DNA of 64,000 nt from Persicaria tinctoria (taxonomy: Eukaryota; Streptophyta; Magnoliopsida; Caryophyllales; Polygonaceae), in the NCBI GenBank assembly GCA_037127255.1, contig JBANSL010000016.1, forward strand, positions 9,054,501-9,118,500, written 5' to 3'. The notes under the pieces are model-generated. The model saw only the letters and a program-made list of their open reading frames with translations, had not been told where the DNA came from and did no database searches. Position 1 is the stretch's first letter. Each line of letters begins with the position of its first letter. Of this stretch, positions 1 through 11,016 are shown piece by piece. The position numbers and the translations under genes were made by a program.

Positions 1-840
1 TTTCGCATTAATTAATGTTGAAATGGGCCAACCCACCTGACTAAGCAAGCACATGCCCCCGTAGCCACGTCAGCAACTGTTACGCGAAACACATCACTGG
101 AACCACTTAAATCTCGCCACGTGGCTTATAAATCTGCTCACTTGAATAAAAATTAAAATCACGAAAAACTTTACCCCAAGTCTCCGGCCGTATGAAAGGA
201 AATTGCGAAGAAGCAAGACGAGAGAGGCCAAAAGCTAAAGCTCCAACATCAGGTGAAGGCCGCACATGGTGGAGTCGAAAAGTAAGATGCACCGAGGGTG
301 TAACCATACACGAGCACGAGTCCTCACCAGCTTGAAACGCCAAAACAAACCTGCAACAAGTGAAATAAACCACCGGTTTCGACGCTTCCGCCCTGTTTTC
401 AGCTTCACCGGCTCCGACCTGGTTCTGTCGATGACTTCGTCTACTGGGGCTTGGTTTACCATGTTAGCGAACCAATCTCAATTCGTTTTTCCGTCTTGAT
501 GTTTTTTTTATTGTTGTTCATTTTGTCTGCTTTGGCCCGTTTTCATTCGCCTCTGTTTTGACTATCTAGTAGTCGTTTGCGATCTTGTTATCGTCCTTGA
601 GGGTTTGGGATGAGTTTGAGTGTTTTCAGGGGCAATGGTTTGGCTTGGAGTCGGGTTTGTGGGTTGATGTGCAGTGCTATTTTTGTTGTGTTGCAGGCTT
701 CTTTGAGTAGTGTTTGATTTGTCATGTTCGATGACATCGTGGATGTGCGTTGACATCTGATGACTCTTTTGAGTCCATAGTCTAAGGTGTCGCGCCTCTT
801 GAGTCACACCCCTACTCCTCTTGGGTCACAGACATGACTC
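1..840. other. Unassigned left-edge sequence
   Basis: No gene can be supported here. Short open frames occur on both strands around positions 107-500, but none shows a recognisable domain, a plausible splice structure or family resemblance. The stretch at about 180-500 is less AT-rich than its surroundings and could be an exon of a gene lying to the left, or an old transposon piece. Positions 500-840 are T/G-rich and look non-coding. Confidence 0.3.
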
Positions 841-841
841 A

Positions 842-1047
842 AGATGGGTAGGGTCTATTTTTTTTAAAAAAAAAATGGGATGTGTGGTGTAGATAGTAAA
901 ATTTAGGGTGTATAAATCACTCCCTTATATGGTATAGTATAAGATATGGTATAGTATAAGATGGGTAGGGTCTATCTTTAAAAAAAAATAAAAAAAATGG
1001 AATGTGTGGTGTAGATTAAAATTTTAGGTGTATAAATCACTCCCTTA
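842..1047 (+). repeat. Tandem duplication of about 88 bp, second copy hit by a MITE
   Basis: Two direct copies start with AGATGGGTAGGGTCTAT, at 842 and at 959, and both end with ATCACTCCCTTA (near 927 and 1047). Copy 1 continues straight into TATGGTATAGTATAAGAT. Copy 2 is interrupted after its TTA by the MITE at 1048-1404 and then resumes with the same TATGGTATAGTATAA sequence. Copy 1 therefore represents the unoccupied site. Poly-A/T tracts inside the copies differ slightly in length. Confidence 0.8.
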
Positions 1048-1404
1048 GACTAACTCCAATGGAATTGTGTAAATGCTTAAATATGCACATTTTGATGCAA
1101 ATTGTGCTCCAATGATTACTTTTGAGTGTTTAAAATGTGCACATTTGCACACAAAGTGCTCAAATATAAGCACATCCCCTCCCCCATGTGCAAAAACTTT
1201 TTATCACTTTTCAATAAAGTAAAGTCATTTCTATTAGTTGTTTTTAAGTTTTTTCTTTTCCTTTTTAATTTAATCACAATTACTTAGAGATAGGTGTATA
1301 AAATGCACATATAACCAATGGAGTAAAACATCAAAAAGTGATGTGCATTTTTAAATATCTTGTGCAAATATGTACATTTGCACAATTAACCATTGGAGTT
1401 AGTC
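1048..1404. mobile_element. PIF/Harbinger-type MITE with TTA target duplication
   Basis: A 357-bp AT-rich non-coding element is bounded by the inverted repeats GACTAACTCCAATGG and CCATTGGAGTTAGTC. TTA lies on both sides (1045-1047 and 1405-1407), the 3-bp duplication typical of the PIF/Harbinger superfamily. The boundaries are confirmed internally, because removing the element and one TTA restores the sequence of the neighbouring tandem copy. The interior repeats 'gcaca/tgtgc' words but has no coding capacity. Confidence 0.85.
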
Positions 1405-1489
1405 TTATATGGTATAGTATAATTATTTTACCGAGTGTTTAATTTCACAACAACAACAAAATCATTAAAAAATCAAGATAAAATAATAG

Positions 1490-1760
1490 TGTAAATCAAA
1501 CAATCATAAACACTTGGTGTCAACCTTGCTATAGAGAATGTCCGTCGTGGTAGGGGACGACCTAAAAAGAAGTGGATAGAGGTGATCAAACAAGACGTGT
1601 CCTCCTTAAACTTTGAGGAAAGTAGGGTATGCGATAGGACACTATGGAGGAGGGCTTTCGGTGTCATCTCAAAAGAGTCGGGAAAAGAATGTGTATATCT
1701 CGACCCCTCAAACCCCACTCGAAGCGGGATATCCTGAGATGTTGTTGTACATAAACTTCG
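1490..1760 (+). mobile_element. 3' remnant of an RTE-type LINE
   Basis: Translation near 1530-1660 gives a basic stretch with RGRGRPKKKWIEVIKQD followed by a DRTLWRR motif. This resembles the C-terminal tail of plant RTE-clade LINE reverse transcriptases. No upstream reverse transcriptase domain is present, so this is a short 3' fragment. The sequence at about 1662-1759 recurs at about 2022-2118. The clade assignment rests on memory of the family motif and is moderate. Confidence 0.55.
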
Positions 1761-1833
1761 GGTTAGTTAGAGCAAGGAGAGGCATGGAGGCATAGCCTTT
1801 TTTACCTTTTTTTTTTGTATCTTTCTTGCTCTA

Positions 1834-1913
1834 CCCACTATTCTGTCCTTGCCCCTCCATTTCTGTTCTGGAACCCACTATTCTGTCTTTGCCCCTCCAT
1901 TGCTGTTCTGGAA
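1834..1913 (+). repeat. 40-bp tandem repeat, two copies
   Basis: Two adjacent copies start with CCCACTATTCTGTC at 1834 and 1874. They differ at a few positions. They lie between the two copies of the RTE-derived direct repeat and are probably part of the same degraded element. Confidence 0.75.
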
Positions 1914-2021
1914 TTTGCTTTGCACCTGGTTGCGTTGTCAATTTTTCAATCTACTCCATCTATTATATTATACTGATTCGCTACTTATTAGTCTAAACCT
2001 AAGTCATTCAAAAACATCATC

Positions 2022-2118
2022 TCAAAAGAGTTAGGAAAAGAATGTGTACATCTCGACCCCTCAAACCCCACTCGAAGCGGGATATCCTGAGATGTTGTTG
2101 TACATTAACTTCGACATA
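2022..2118 (+). repeat. Second copy of the RTE-associated direct repeat
   Basis: This ~97-bp segment matches 1662-1759 closely. It runs from the ATCTCAAAAGAG block to the GATGTTGTTGTACAT block. It ends about 120 bp beyond the stop codon of the RRP4 gene, which is read from the opposite strand, so it may lie in that gene's 3' untranslated region or terminator. Confidence 0.7.
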
Positions 2119-2237
2119 TGAACTTCCTGAGCACCAGGGGGAAAAAAACATTGTTACACACGCAGCGTCCGTATCAAAACACATCAGGAGCAACGAAGCA
2201 ATTTTACTTAAATGAACTTCCCTGACACTGAAAACAG

Positions 2238-4254
2238 TCAAACTTTCTTGCTCTTGTGTCGTCTCTCAGCCTCCGCCTCAGCAGCCAGAACTAAGAACTC
2301 AGGTGCAAGCATGTCATGCACTTCAATACTGCGATCAGTGCTCAAACCAACAAGGTTCATTATCACTTCATTTGTGATACTGAAGCCCAGCTTGGACAAC
2401 ACCCGAATGGCATTTGCTATCCTGCATATGGTCAGTCTAGTTTCCAAGAGGGTTTGGGCGCCTTCTTCGTGACCCAGAGAATTAGTTGGGTTAGAGACTT
2501 CGTCTCCCTCCGTCATCATGGTGTCAATGGCTCCAATGCGTTCCCCAACCCAGATGAATCCATTACACCCAAGTACTAGGGTAACTGCGTGTTCCTCAAG
2601 GTTGTAGAAATGATGCTTGCGTCTTCTTACCAAATAAGAGGGTACTTTAAGCAGTTGGCCCCTTTCAAGCTTCAAGATGAGAATTACAGAAGCTGGTAAA
2701 TTAATTGTGATCTTAGAGGTTACAGTGTAATTTTAGACAACTATAAGAACATACCTTGCCATACTTCTCACTTCTCGCTTGAAGCTGGATCGTGCCATCA
2801 TGCTGCAGATTACGAACTTCAGCCTGAGAGGAACACACTGATGTTAAAAATGAGGCTATATGTAAATGGAATAATGGACCCTTCGAATTATAGGTACAAA
2901 TAAGAGACAAGCATGCATGACATGAAGGAATACAGACACGATATTTTGACTTACACAGATCACATCATTCTCGACAAAAATGTTTCGCATGTTTAGCTCA
3001 TCTAAAGCCGTTCTCCTCCTCTAGCAACCACAAAGGTTCCAAAGTTAGTCTTTGTCAGCTTAGTTGAAAACAAGCTAATGGAGATATGAACTTGAAAGAA
3101 GTTGCAAGTAAGAAGCCTGCGCTTACAGATCTTCAATTATGCAATTATAATTACAACCCAGATAAATAAGCAATATACATCAGAATACAACAAGCTGAAA
3201 TCAATAACATAGAACCACTAGAAAGTGCTCATGGATTGATTCTTGGCAGGATCAGGTGGAAATTGAATAATCCGCTTTAATCGGAAAAATATATCAGCAA
3301 AAACAAAGAAAAAAAGGTACCTGGATCCCATCAGGCATGTTGATTGAAGAAAGCAGCAAAACAGCATCTTGGTTTGCAATGATCTCAATTCTCCAACTCT
3401 TCTGAGTGACCTGAATATAAGATAAAAACTTAGCTATTTAAGCAGCACAAAGAGTGAAGACCCCCCTAGCAGCAAATGTTGGCAACTAGACCAATCTTCA
3501 CAGATCCTTGATTGAAGCTCAAAGTATCAACAATTCCCAAGTCCTTTTGCTCTAGCCTAATTCCTATTTTATCTTTAAAGAGTCTCGGATTTCAAACACC
3601 AATAATCTTCAAATGGGGTTGCCACAGTCCTCAGTCCTCATTTGTTCAGTTGGAAAAAAAAAGGCATAATAAGATCTTCTCAAGTGAAAATCAACAAGTT
3701 CTGCCGAAAACAAGGTCAATCCAAGGATACAAAACACAGAAACCAGCAAACGAACTCCAGCCTCTTAATCACGAGAAGATATTACCTCAATGACACGCCC
3801 TACCACGATATCTCCGGTCTCTGGCTTGTATCTGCAATCAATTATCTAGGCTCAACAATTTATAGTGAGTGGAACAAATCGTTTAAAAACTGAATAACAA
3901 TGTGATATGTACCTGGACCTCAACGATCGAACATATACGAGCTTGTTAACGCGTTCTATAACTCCACAAGTCGTGGCCACCAGTTGGCCGTCGAGCTCGG
4001 AGGTCCCATGGCCCCTACACAATTGCAGAAAAGAAAAGCCACCGATAAGGAAAAGTTAGGGTTTCGGAAGGTGGGAGAAAAGGGGTTAAAAAGCAGTACT
4101 TGAGAATGGCGTCTTCGAGATTGACGGGGATGTCATCGCCGACGGCGACAACAGCGTTGGGATTGGCTTTGGTGGAAAGTGAATCGAGCTTATCGAGAGC
4201 TCTTTGCAGCCGAAGCTTCTGCGTTTGGTTCAATGGCAGCTTGATTTCTCTCAT
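2238..4254 (-). CDS. RRP4: Exosome complex component RRP4
   Basis: Spliced gene with coding exons at 4254-4100, 4014-3913, 3831-3786, 3410-3321, 3020-2955, 2823-2755 and 2669-2238. All introns are GT-AG, and the 960-nt frame gives 319 residues, close to the Arabidopsis RRP4 length as I recall it. The product starts MREIKLPLNQTQKLRLQ and contains KGHGTSELDG, then an S1-like segment (GDIVVGRVIE, SSINMPDGIQRRR, LNMRNIFVENDVIC) and a KH-type C-terminal half (GCNGFIWVGE, ETRLTICRIANAIRVL). RRP4 is one of the RNA-binding cap subunits of the 3'-5' RNA exosome, acting in nucleus and cytoplasm in rRNA processing and RNA decay. The start is the first ATG after a telo-box-rich leader. No break or missing segment is apparent. 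Identification is by strong family resemblance, not by a search. Confidence 0.95.
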
Positions 4255-4299
4255 TTCTCTACCAGGTTCAGTCGATTCGATTCCTCCGGATAAAAACCC

Positions 4300-4318
4300 T
4301 AAACCCTAGGCTGTTGCT
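4300..4318 (-). promoter_or_regulatory. Telo-box motifs upstream of RRP4
   Basis: Two overlapping AAACCCTA words on the plus strand (near 4303-4317) lie about 50 bp upstream of the RRP4 start codon. Telo-boxes are known in promoters and leaders of plant ribosomal-protein and ribosome-biogenesis genes. That fits the rRNA-processing role of the exosome. The function here is inferred from motif and position only. Confidence 0.5.
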
Positions 4319-5063
4319 TCAAAGTTCAAACCGTGGCGGCAACTTCTGACCAAACCAAAATTTTACAGCCCAAACTTTGCCCTAAAACGCTCGTCGTTAA
4401 TTATTTACAATTTGAGTACGGACTAAAATTTAACCCATAAATTAAGGTCAAGCTTTTTTAATTTGCATAAACCTACCCGCATCAGATTTGCACGTAGAAA
4501 CTAAATATATCGTAAATCAGAGTTTAAGGGTGCACATCCATATAAATGTGGTGTCTTAAACTTTGATTTGACTTCAATTTCCAGTGTATATGTGCATGTT
4601 AATTCGGACGTAGCACCACGTTTTGCTTAATCAGGATTTGTGATGTATCTAACAACCGTCTTTGCAGTGCCCGCTTTTGCCTTCAACGTCGTGTCTCGTG
4701 TCATGCCCACACTTATACAAGCTTTTGGGACTATGCAACATCACCTTGTTTGACAATTGGATTTTTTTAGGGAAAGGAAGAGGTGATAAATTAAAAAATG
4801 AAAGTGAAGGGAAGAGAAAATTAATTTATTATTATTATTATTATTATTATTATCAAATTTCACCATTTTGATGGGTTATTAAATCATATCAGATTGAACA
4901 ACAACAAAAAAAACTTAAAAAAAATTCATACAATGATCAATAATTCGGGCGACACCTGAGAAATACTTTCACTCGAAGTCGATCCGACTCGCCCACTCAC
5001 CAATCACCTATTCAATATCCAAATTATATCGGATTTTCCATAAAATGCAAGTGTCAAGTGAGG
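4319..5063. other. AT-rich intergenic stretch with an ATT microsatellite
   Basis: This lies upstream of RRP4. It contains a run of TTA/ATT trinucleotides at about 4823-4853 and no convincing coding potential. No other element could be resolved between it and the MITE that follows. Confidence 0.6.
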
Positions 5064-5066
5064 TTA

Positions 5067-5397
5067 GAGCATCCGCATCTCTCGAACCCATTTGGGTTTC
5101 TTAACTCCACTTTTTATCTTTCTCTCTCTTTACTATTCTTTAAACAACACATTATACATTTTCACTCACGTCCCTAGAACACATAAGAGTTTCTTAACTC
5201 CCTTTTATCTTTTATCTCTTCACTCTTCTTTCAACTATTTTTTTGATGTAGTCCCCAATTTCTCTCTTTTGTAGGGTGTTTAAGAGTTCCTTAGGAGAGA
5301 ACATGTCAAATCATTCCTTAACCCATTTTTACAATCTAAAATAAAATAATATTAAATTTCTTAAATTTGGGTTAAATAACCCCCATTGCCCATACTC
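5067..5397. mobile_element. PIF/Harbinger-type MITE (GAGCATCCGCA family)
   Basis: A 331-bp non-coding element with degenerate terminal inverted repeats. The left end reads GAGCATCCGCAT, and the right end reads CATTGCCCATACTC, which is close to its reverse complement. TTA occurs on both sides (5064-5066 and 5398-5400), as expected for PIF/Harbinger MITEs. The interior is pyrimidine-rich with no coding capacity. Confidence 0.65.
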
Positions 5398-5626
5398 TTA
5401 GCGTCCCTAAAAGTCCATAAACAAAAACCAATAAAAATATCTAATCCTTTTTCATTTTCATAATACGGCAAACAAACATGTATTTAACCAATCAATTTAG
5501 TGAATTTGTAAGTTCAATTTAACACAAGACACACAATGCAATCAATTATTTAGGATAAAATTGCACAAAACCACCCCTTGGCCGCTGTGAAAAATGGCTT
5601 AAATAAGTGGCGTTTTTTTTTTGCAA

Positions 5627-7873
5627 TCTATATAAACTCTTAATTTAGAAGAGTTTAGGATGACGTGTCAAACTTAGATGAATTTTAGGAGTCTCGACCA
5701 ACCATTTTTTTGCCATTATTTTTTATTTTCTTTAATTCTATTTTTTTTCTTCTTTTTCCTTTAATTCATTTTTTTCTCTAATTTTACTAACTATCTATAT
5801 AAACTCTTAATTTAGAAGAGTTTAGGATGCCGTGTCAAACTTAGATGAATTTTAGGAGTCTCGACCAACCATTTTTTTTGCCATTTTTCTTTGATTTTCT
5901 TTAATTCTATTTTTTTTCTTCTTTTTCCTTTAATTCATTTTTTTCTCTAATTTTACTAACTATCTATATCTATATAAACTCTTAATTTAGAAGAGTTTAG
6001 GATGACGTGTCAAACTTAGATGAATTTTAGGAGTCTCGACCAACCATTTTTTTTTTCTTTAATTCTATTTTTTTTTCCTTCTTTTTCCTTTAATTCATTT
6101 TTTTCTCTAATTTTACTAACTATCTATATAAACTCTTAATTTAGAAGAGTTTAGGACAACGTGTCAAACTTAGATGAATTTTAGGAGTCTCGACCAACCT
6201 TTTTTTTTTGCCATTTTTCTTTGATTTTCTTTAATTCTATTTTTTTTTTCTTTTTTTTCCTTTATTTCATTTTTTTCTCTAATTTTACTAACTATCTATA
6301 TCTATATAAACTCTTAATTTAGAAGAATTTAGGATGACGTGTCAAGCTTAGATGAATTTTAGGAGTCTTGACCAACCATTTATTTTACCATTTTTCTTTG
6401 ATTCTCTTTAATTCTATTTTTTTCTTCTTTTTCCTTTAATTCTTTTTTTTCTCTAATTTTACTAACTATTGGGCTTAATTCAACACATTAATCTTAGCCT
6501 AAATTATAATTTTAGTAGTTTTTTCTCTCTAAAAAAAAATCTATATAAACTCTTAATTTAGAAGAGTTTAGGATGACGTGTCAAGCTTAGATGAATTTTA
6601 GGAGTCTCGACCAACCATTTTTTTTGCTATTTTTCTTTGATTTTCTTTAATTCTATTTTTTTTTCTTCTTTTTCCTTTAATTATTTTTTTCCCCTCTAAT
6701 TTTACTAACTATTATATAAACTCTTAATTTAGAAGAGTTTAGGATGACGTGTCAAGCTTAGATGAATTTTAGGAGTTTCGACCAACCATTTTTTTTGCCA
6801 TTTTTCTTTGATTTTCTTTAATTCTTTTTTTCTTCTTCTTTTTCCTTTAATTCCTTTTTTTTCTCTAATTTTACTAACTATCTATATCTATATAAACTCT
6901 TAATTTAGAAGAGTTTAGGATGACGTGTCAAGCTTAGATGAATTTTAGGAGTCTCGACTAACCATATTTTTTGCCATTTTTCTTTGATTTTCTTTAATTC
7001 TATTTTTTTTCTTCTTTTTCCTTTAATTCTTTTTTTTTCTCTAATTTTACTAACTATCTATATCTATATAAACTCTTAATTTAGAAGAGTTTTGGATAAC
7101 GTGTCAAGCTTAGATGAATTTTAGGAGTCTCGACTAACCATATTTTTTGCCATTTTTCTTTGATTTTCTTTAATTCTATTTTTTTTTCTTCTTTTTCCTT
7201 TAATTCTTTTTTTTTCTCTAATTTTACTAACTATCTATATCTATATAAACTCTTAATTTATAAGAGTTTAGGATGATGTGTGAAGCTTAGATGAATTTTA
7301 GGAGTCTCGACTAACCATTTATTTTGCCATTTTTCTTTGATTTTCTTTAATTCTATTTTTTTTTCTTTTTCCTTTAATTCTTTTTTTTTTCTCTAATTTT
7401 AATAACTATCTATATAAACTCTTAATTTAGAAGAGTTTAGGATGACGTGTCAAGCTTAGATGAATTTTAGGAGTCTCGACTAACCATTTATTTTCGCCAT
7501 TTTTCTTTGATTTTCTTTAATTCTATTTTTTTTTTCTTTTTCCTTTAATTCTCTTTTTGATTTAATTTTACTAACTATTGGGTTTAATTCAAAACATTGA
7601 TCTTAGCCTAAATTATAATTTAATTAGTTTTTTTCCTAAAAAACAATGAGATTAATTTAAAACATAAAATTAATAATAAGAAAACATAAAATTAATATTA
7701 GTAATTTTTATCTCTCTCTATATATATAATACTTTAATCATTTTCTCAACCCATGAGTTTAATTCAAAATATTTAATTATCTGAACTTTTATAATTATGT
7801 TATAATATTAATTTAATATATTAGTAAGATTTTACTTATAAAAAATCGCGCAATGACGGGGAAATCATACTAG
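5627..7873 (+). mobile_element. Helitron-like element with an 11-copy internal satellite
   Basis: The left end is A|TCTATATAAACTC and the right end is ACTAG|T. The right end is preceded by an AT-rich tail and a GC-rich hairpin-like segment (CGCGCAATGACGGGG). This fits the TC...CTRR ends and A/T target of Helitrons. Most of the element is a tandem array of a module with units starting near 5627, 5794, 5969, 6123, 6301, 6540, 6712, 6887, 7063, 7240 and 7409. Spacing is 154-178 bp, with one interval of 239 bp. Each unit has TAATTTAGAAGAGTTTAGGA, a GACGTGTCAA-type word, GGAGTCTCGAC, and then long T/C-rich tracts. No Rep/helicase coding is present, so it is non-autonomous. Helitron assignment is by end structure only. 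Confidence 0.6.
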
Positions 7874-8000
7874 TTTACCCTAAATTTGAAGCCAGTGCGA
7901 CTGTGCGAGAAACAAAAGCTACCAAAACGCTCGAACAGATAAGGTTCTGGTCTTCGTATTCTCTACGCCCTCTCTGTCTCCTTTCTCTCCGTTTCCCTCC

Positions 8001-10233
8001 ATGGGCTCCAAGCTTCTTCCTCAGGTATTTCATTCTCTATCCTTCGCCATTAATGCTTCTTCAACGGTTCTTCTACAGCTCTGATAATTAACCGTGTGTT
8101 TATGCTCTTCTTGTTTCTTCAGGCTCTGATTACAGTACCTAGAAATCACCATCCATTGCGATGTGGTTTCCCGACGAATCTGTCCTTCTCAGTTGGCTTA
8201 TCTCGCCGCTTATCCTCCATTACCACCTCGAATTCGTTGGGATTGAAGTCCTCTGAGAAGAGAAGTGAGCACAACCCCTTCGTTGTAAGGGCAGAGGCCG
8301 ACGGCGAGGCGGCGGAGCCTGAAATCGTCGAGGAATCCGATGCTCCGGCGGAATTGGAAGCCGTTGAGGAATCTTCCGAGGCTGAGGCGGAGCCTAGGCC
8401 CCCAAGGAAGGCTAGGGCTAGGTTGGGAGAGATAATGGGGGTAATTGAGCTTCTCACTGCTTCTTCCGAACATTTGATTTGGTTTTGTTGAAGTTAAATT
8501 TAATTTTCTTGTTTGAATTGTTTCTGGTTCGAGTAGATTCTGAACAAGAGAGCAATTGAGGCTTCCCTGTCGGAGAGGCCACTGCCTGATATTAGGACCG
8601 GTGACGTTGTGGAGATCAAACTGGTTAGTTGAGAAAAAAGAAAAATTGTGTTCTTTTGTATGGTGTGGATCTGTATTGACTATTGAGGTTTTGGTTGATT
8701 TCTTATCGGTTTTCTGATTGGTGGTTTTGGTTACAAACAGGAAGTTCCAGAGAATAGGCGGAGGCTGTCTGTGTACAAAGGTATTGTGATTTCAAGACAA
8801 AATGCTGGTGTTCACACTACCATTCGGATTCGTAGGATCATTGCGGGTATCGGTGTCGAAATCGTCTTCCCTCTGTAAGCATTACACATTTACACCCATC
8901 ATCTCCAAATTGACTGTTCGATTCTATGGTGTTTTGCATATGCTTTGCAAAATATTATTTGCAGTTTCATATGGAAAATGTATCCTAGGACATTTCTTAC
9001 TCCCTTAATTTGTCTCTTATTGGTTACTTTGAAAATGTTTAAATTTCTGAAGAGTTTACTTATAATGGTCCAATTTCTTGATGAATTTAGTCAGGGGAAA
9101 CTTAGGATTTTACTTTTGGTTGTGTTGATGTGGAATTAGGGCAGTTGGATATAAGCTAAAATTTACGGCGAGGTAAAAGTGACTTAAGAATGGTATTGAA
9201 CTATGTGGTTAACTGTGCTATCTCCACTAGCGATTAAGGAGAGCCTACATTGTGCCGGTGCCTTGACGCCCACAAATGGCATCTAGATGTCATGTTTGTA
9301 CTTTGTTATTTTCCTTGAACGCCTTGAAGTTTTAAAAGACTAAATTTGTTGGACATTTATTTTCATTTAGATCTTTTGATGAAAGTATTGGAAGAAAGAA
9401 ATATTGAGCTTATGGTTGCTTCACTGCTTTCTTTTATCGTTATATTGGCTGCAAATCTGATCTGATACTCATCTTTTGTGTTATGAGATTTATCATTTAT
9501 GCATCAAAATTCTCACAAAAAGGTTGCTGATCACTCTGTAATACTTTATACATGTGTTTTACAAGGCGTTGTTGAGATTTCATTTTAAATGTTGAATATA
9601 TTCTGAGGAGTGAAAACTAGAAAATGTTCATGATTTCCCTTCTTAAAAATAGAATAAAATCTGTACATGCCTAGAACACAAGTTTATTTGGGTCCAGTTT
9701 CTCTTTTAATTTTCTTGGATGTTCTTACTAGAACATAGTCATTCATGGCTGAGTGAACAATTACTCAAAGTCCACGAGGACTCTGTTCATTGAAAATATT
9801 CTGATAAACGGTATAGAAATGTTTTCCTTGTATATAAAATGTTCTAGCATTTGCAATGTAGAACCTGGATGTAGTTCATGTATTAGTATATCACTATGTC
9901 TACGAGTTGGTTTCTCCGGCTTTATTAGTCCGTTTGCCATTCCTTGGCCAAGTCTCAGTCATTTTGAACCTACTATTAGACTCTATATACCGTTTCAGCG
10001 ATGGAATGAACTGCATTGTTCTACTGGTGATTTCATTGTTTTTTTTATTGCACTTGCCAAGTGCTAGTTCTTTGATCATTTATGCTAACTAGAAAACATA
10101 CTAAAACGAGATGGGTTTCTGTAGGTACTCTCCGAACATCAAAGAGCTAAAAGTACTGTCCCACAGGAAGGTAAGAAAAGCAAGGTTGTACTACCTGAGA
10201 GAGAAGCTTCCCAGGCTCTCCACCTTCAAATGA
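8001..10233 (+). CDS. RPL19: Plastid 50S ribosomal protein bL19c
   Basis: Coding exons are 8001-8024, 8123-8440, 8537-8623, 8741-8874 and 10125-10233. All introns are GT-AG and the last is about 1.25 kb. The 672-nt frame gives 223 residues. The N-terminus ([20 protein letters not shown]...) is rich in Ser, Arg and hydrophobics and lacks early acidic residues, as in a chloroplast transit peptide. An acidic Glu/Ala linker follows. The last ~95 residues match bacterial-type L19: [55 protein letters not shown] and [14 protein letters not shown]19 sits at the 30S-50S interface of the ribosome. A mitochondrial paralogue is possible, but the acidic linker favours plastid. The gene starts only 127 bp after a Helitron-like end. 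Confidence 0.93.
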
Positions 10234-11016
10234 GAATTCACAAAACTTCATCAGGAGGCAATTTCATCTCACTTTTCAGAAGGGTTCCAGAATCCAGATC
10301 AATGTCAGTTTTTATGTTGCTGATTCACAATTTCTATCTTCTTCTGTTCTTGTCTCTAAAGGTGGCTTCCCTTTTCCAGTGTAGAGAAAGAGAAGGCGAA
10401 AAACATCTACTTTCAGTTTTGTATCTATGTTCATAGCTGATTGCCAATGGATGCTTAGATTCCACAATCTGTCCTTAGGGAATGCTTGATTTGATTGTCG
10501 TTGAATTGAGTTACTGTTTAAACTAAGGTGAATGACATCCAAGTAAATGGTACTTTCTCCGTTCGGTAAAATATGTTATTTTAGGGTGTTAGTTTTGCTA
10601 AAAAAAAACATCTCATTATAGGTATTTTGAGTTTTATTTTAAAAAAAGCCTTGTAATGATTATGAGATTGTTAATTGTAGTTTTCGATGAACTATAACAT
10701 AGTGTAATAAATTATGGTGAAATAGGAGTATACAGTAGTATTTGTTAATTTTCTCAAAAATTGTGTACACCGTTGTACGCTATGTTTTGGCGAAAATAGG
10801 GAGTAATGAATAAGGTTTGCAAAAGAGTAATTTGCAGCACCTTTTAAATATGCGAGGAAGTGCTTCTGCTTCACTCACAGTCACAGCCCAGGACTCACAA
10901 CCCGTGTTTTGAAAAAAAAATCAAAACTAATTAGAATTTACAAAATTAAGGAAAAAAATGGTACAAAATTAAGGAAAAAAATGGAGAGGGGATAAAGATG
11001 TGAAACAATAAAAAAA
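10234..11016. other. Intergenic DNA with a degraded MITE
   Basis: After the bL19c stop this stretch holds the probable 3' untranslated region. Near 10550-10735 it holds a decayed MITE with a CTTTCTCCGTTCGG-like left end. The segment around 10625-10690 (TATTTTGAGTTTTA, TGTAATGATTATGAG) is related to DNA flanking the LINE inserted at 41885-43943. Positions 10910-11016 are A-rich target DNA for the next LINE. Confidence 0.5.

Noticed and set aside
5627..7570. CRISPR-like regular repeats
   Set aside because: The units are ~170 bp, directly adjacent and AT-rich, in a plant nuclear context. There are no short repeats with unique spacers and no cas genes.
8146..8473. Antisense open frames over bL19c exon 2
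   Set aside because: They mirror the acidic linker of the L19 precursor. The plus-strand frame with splice sites and the L19 domain is convincing.
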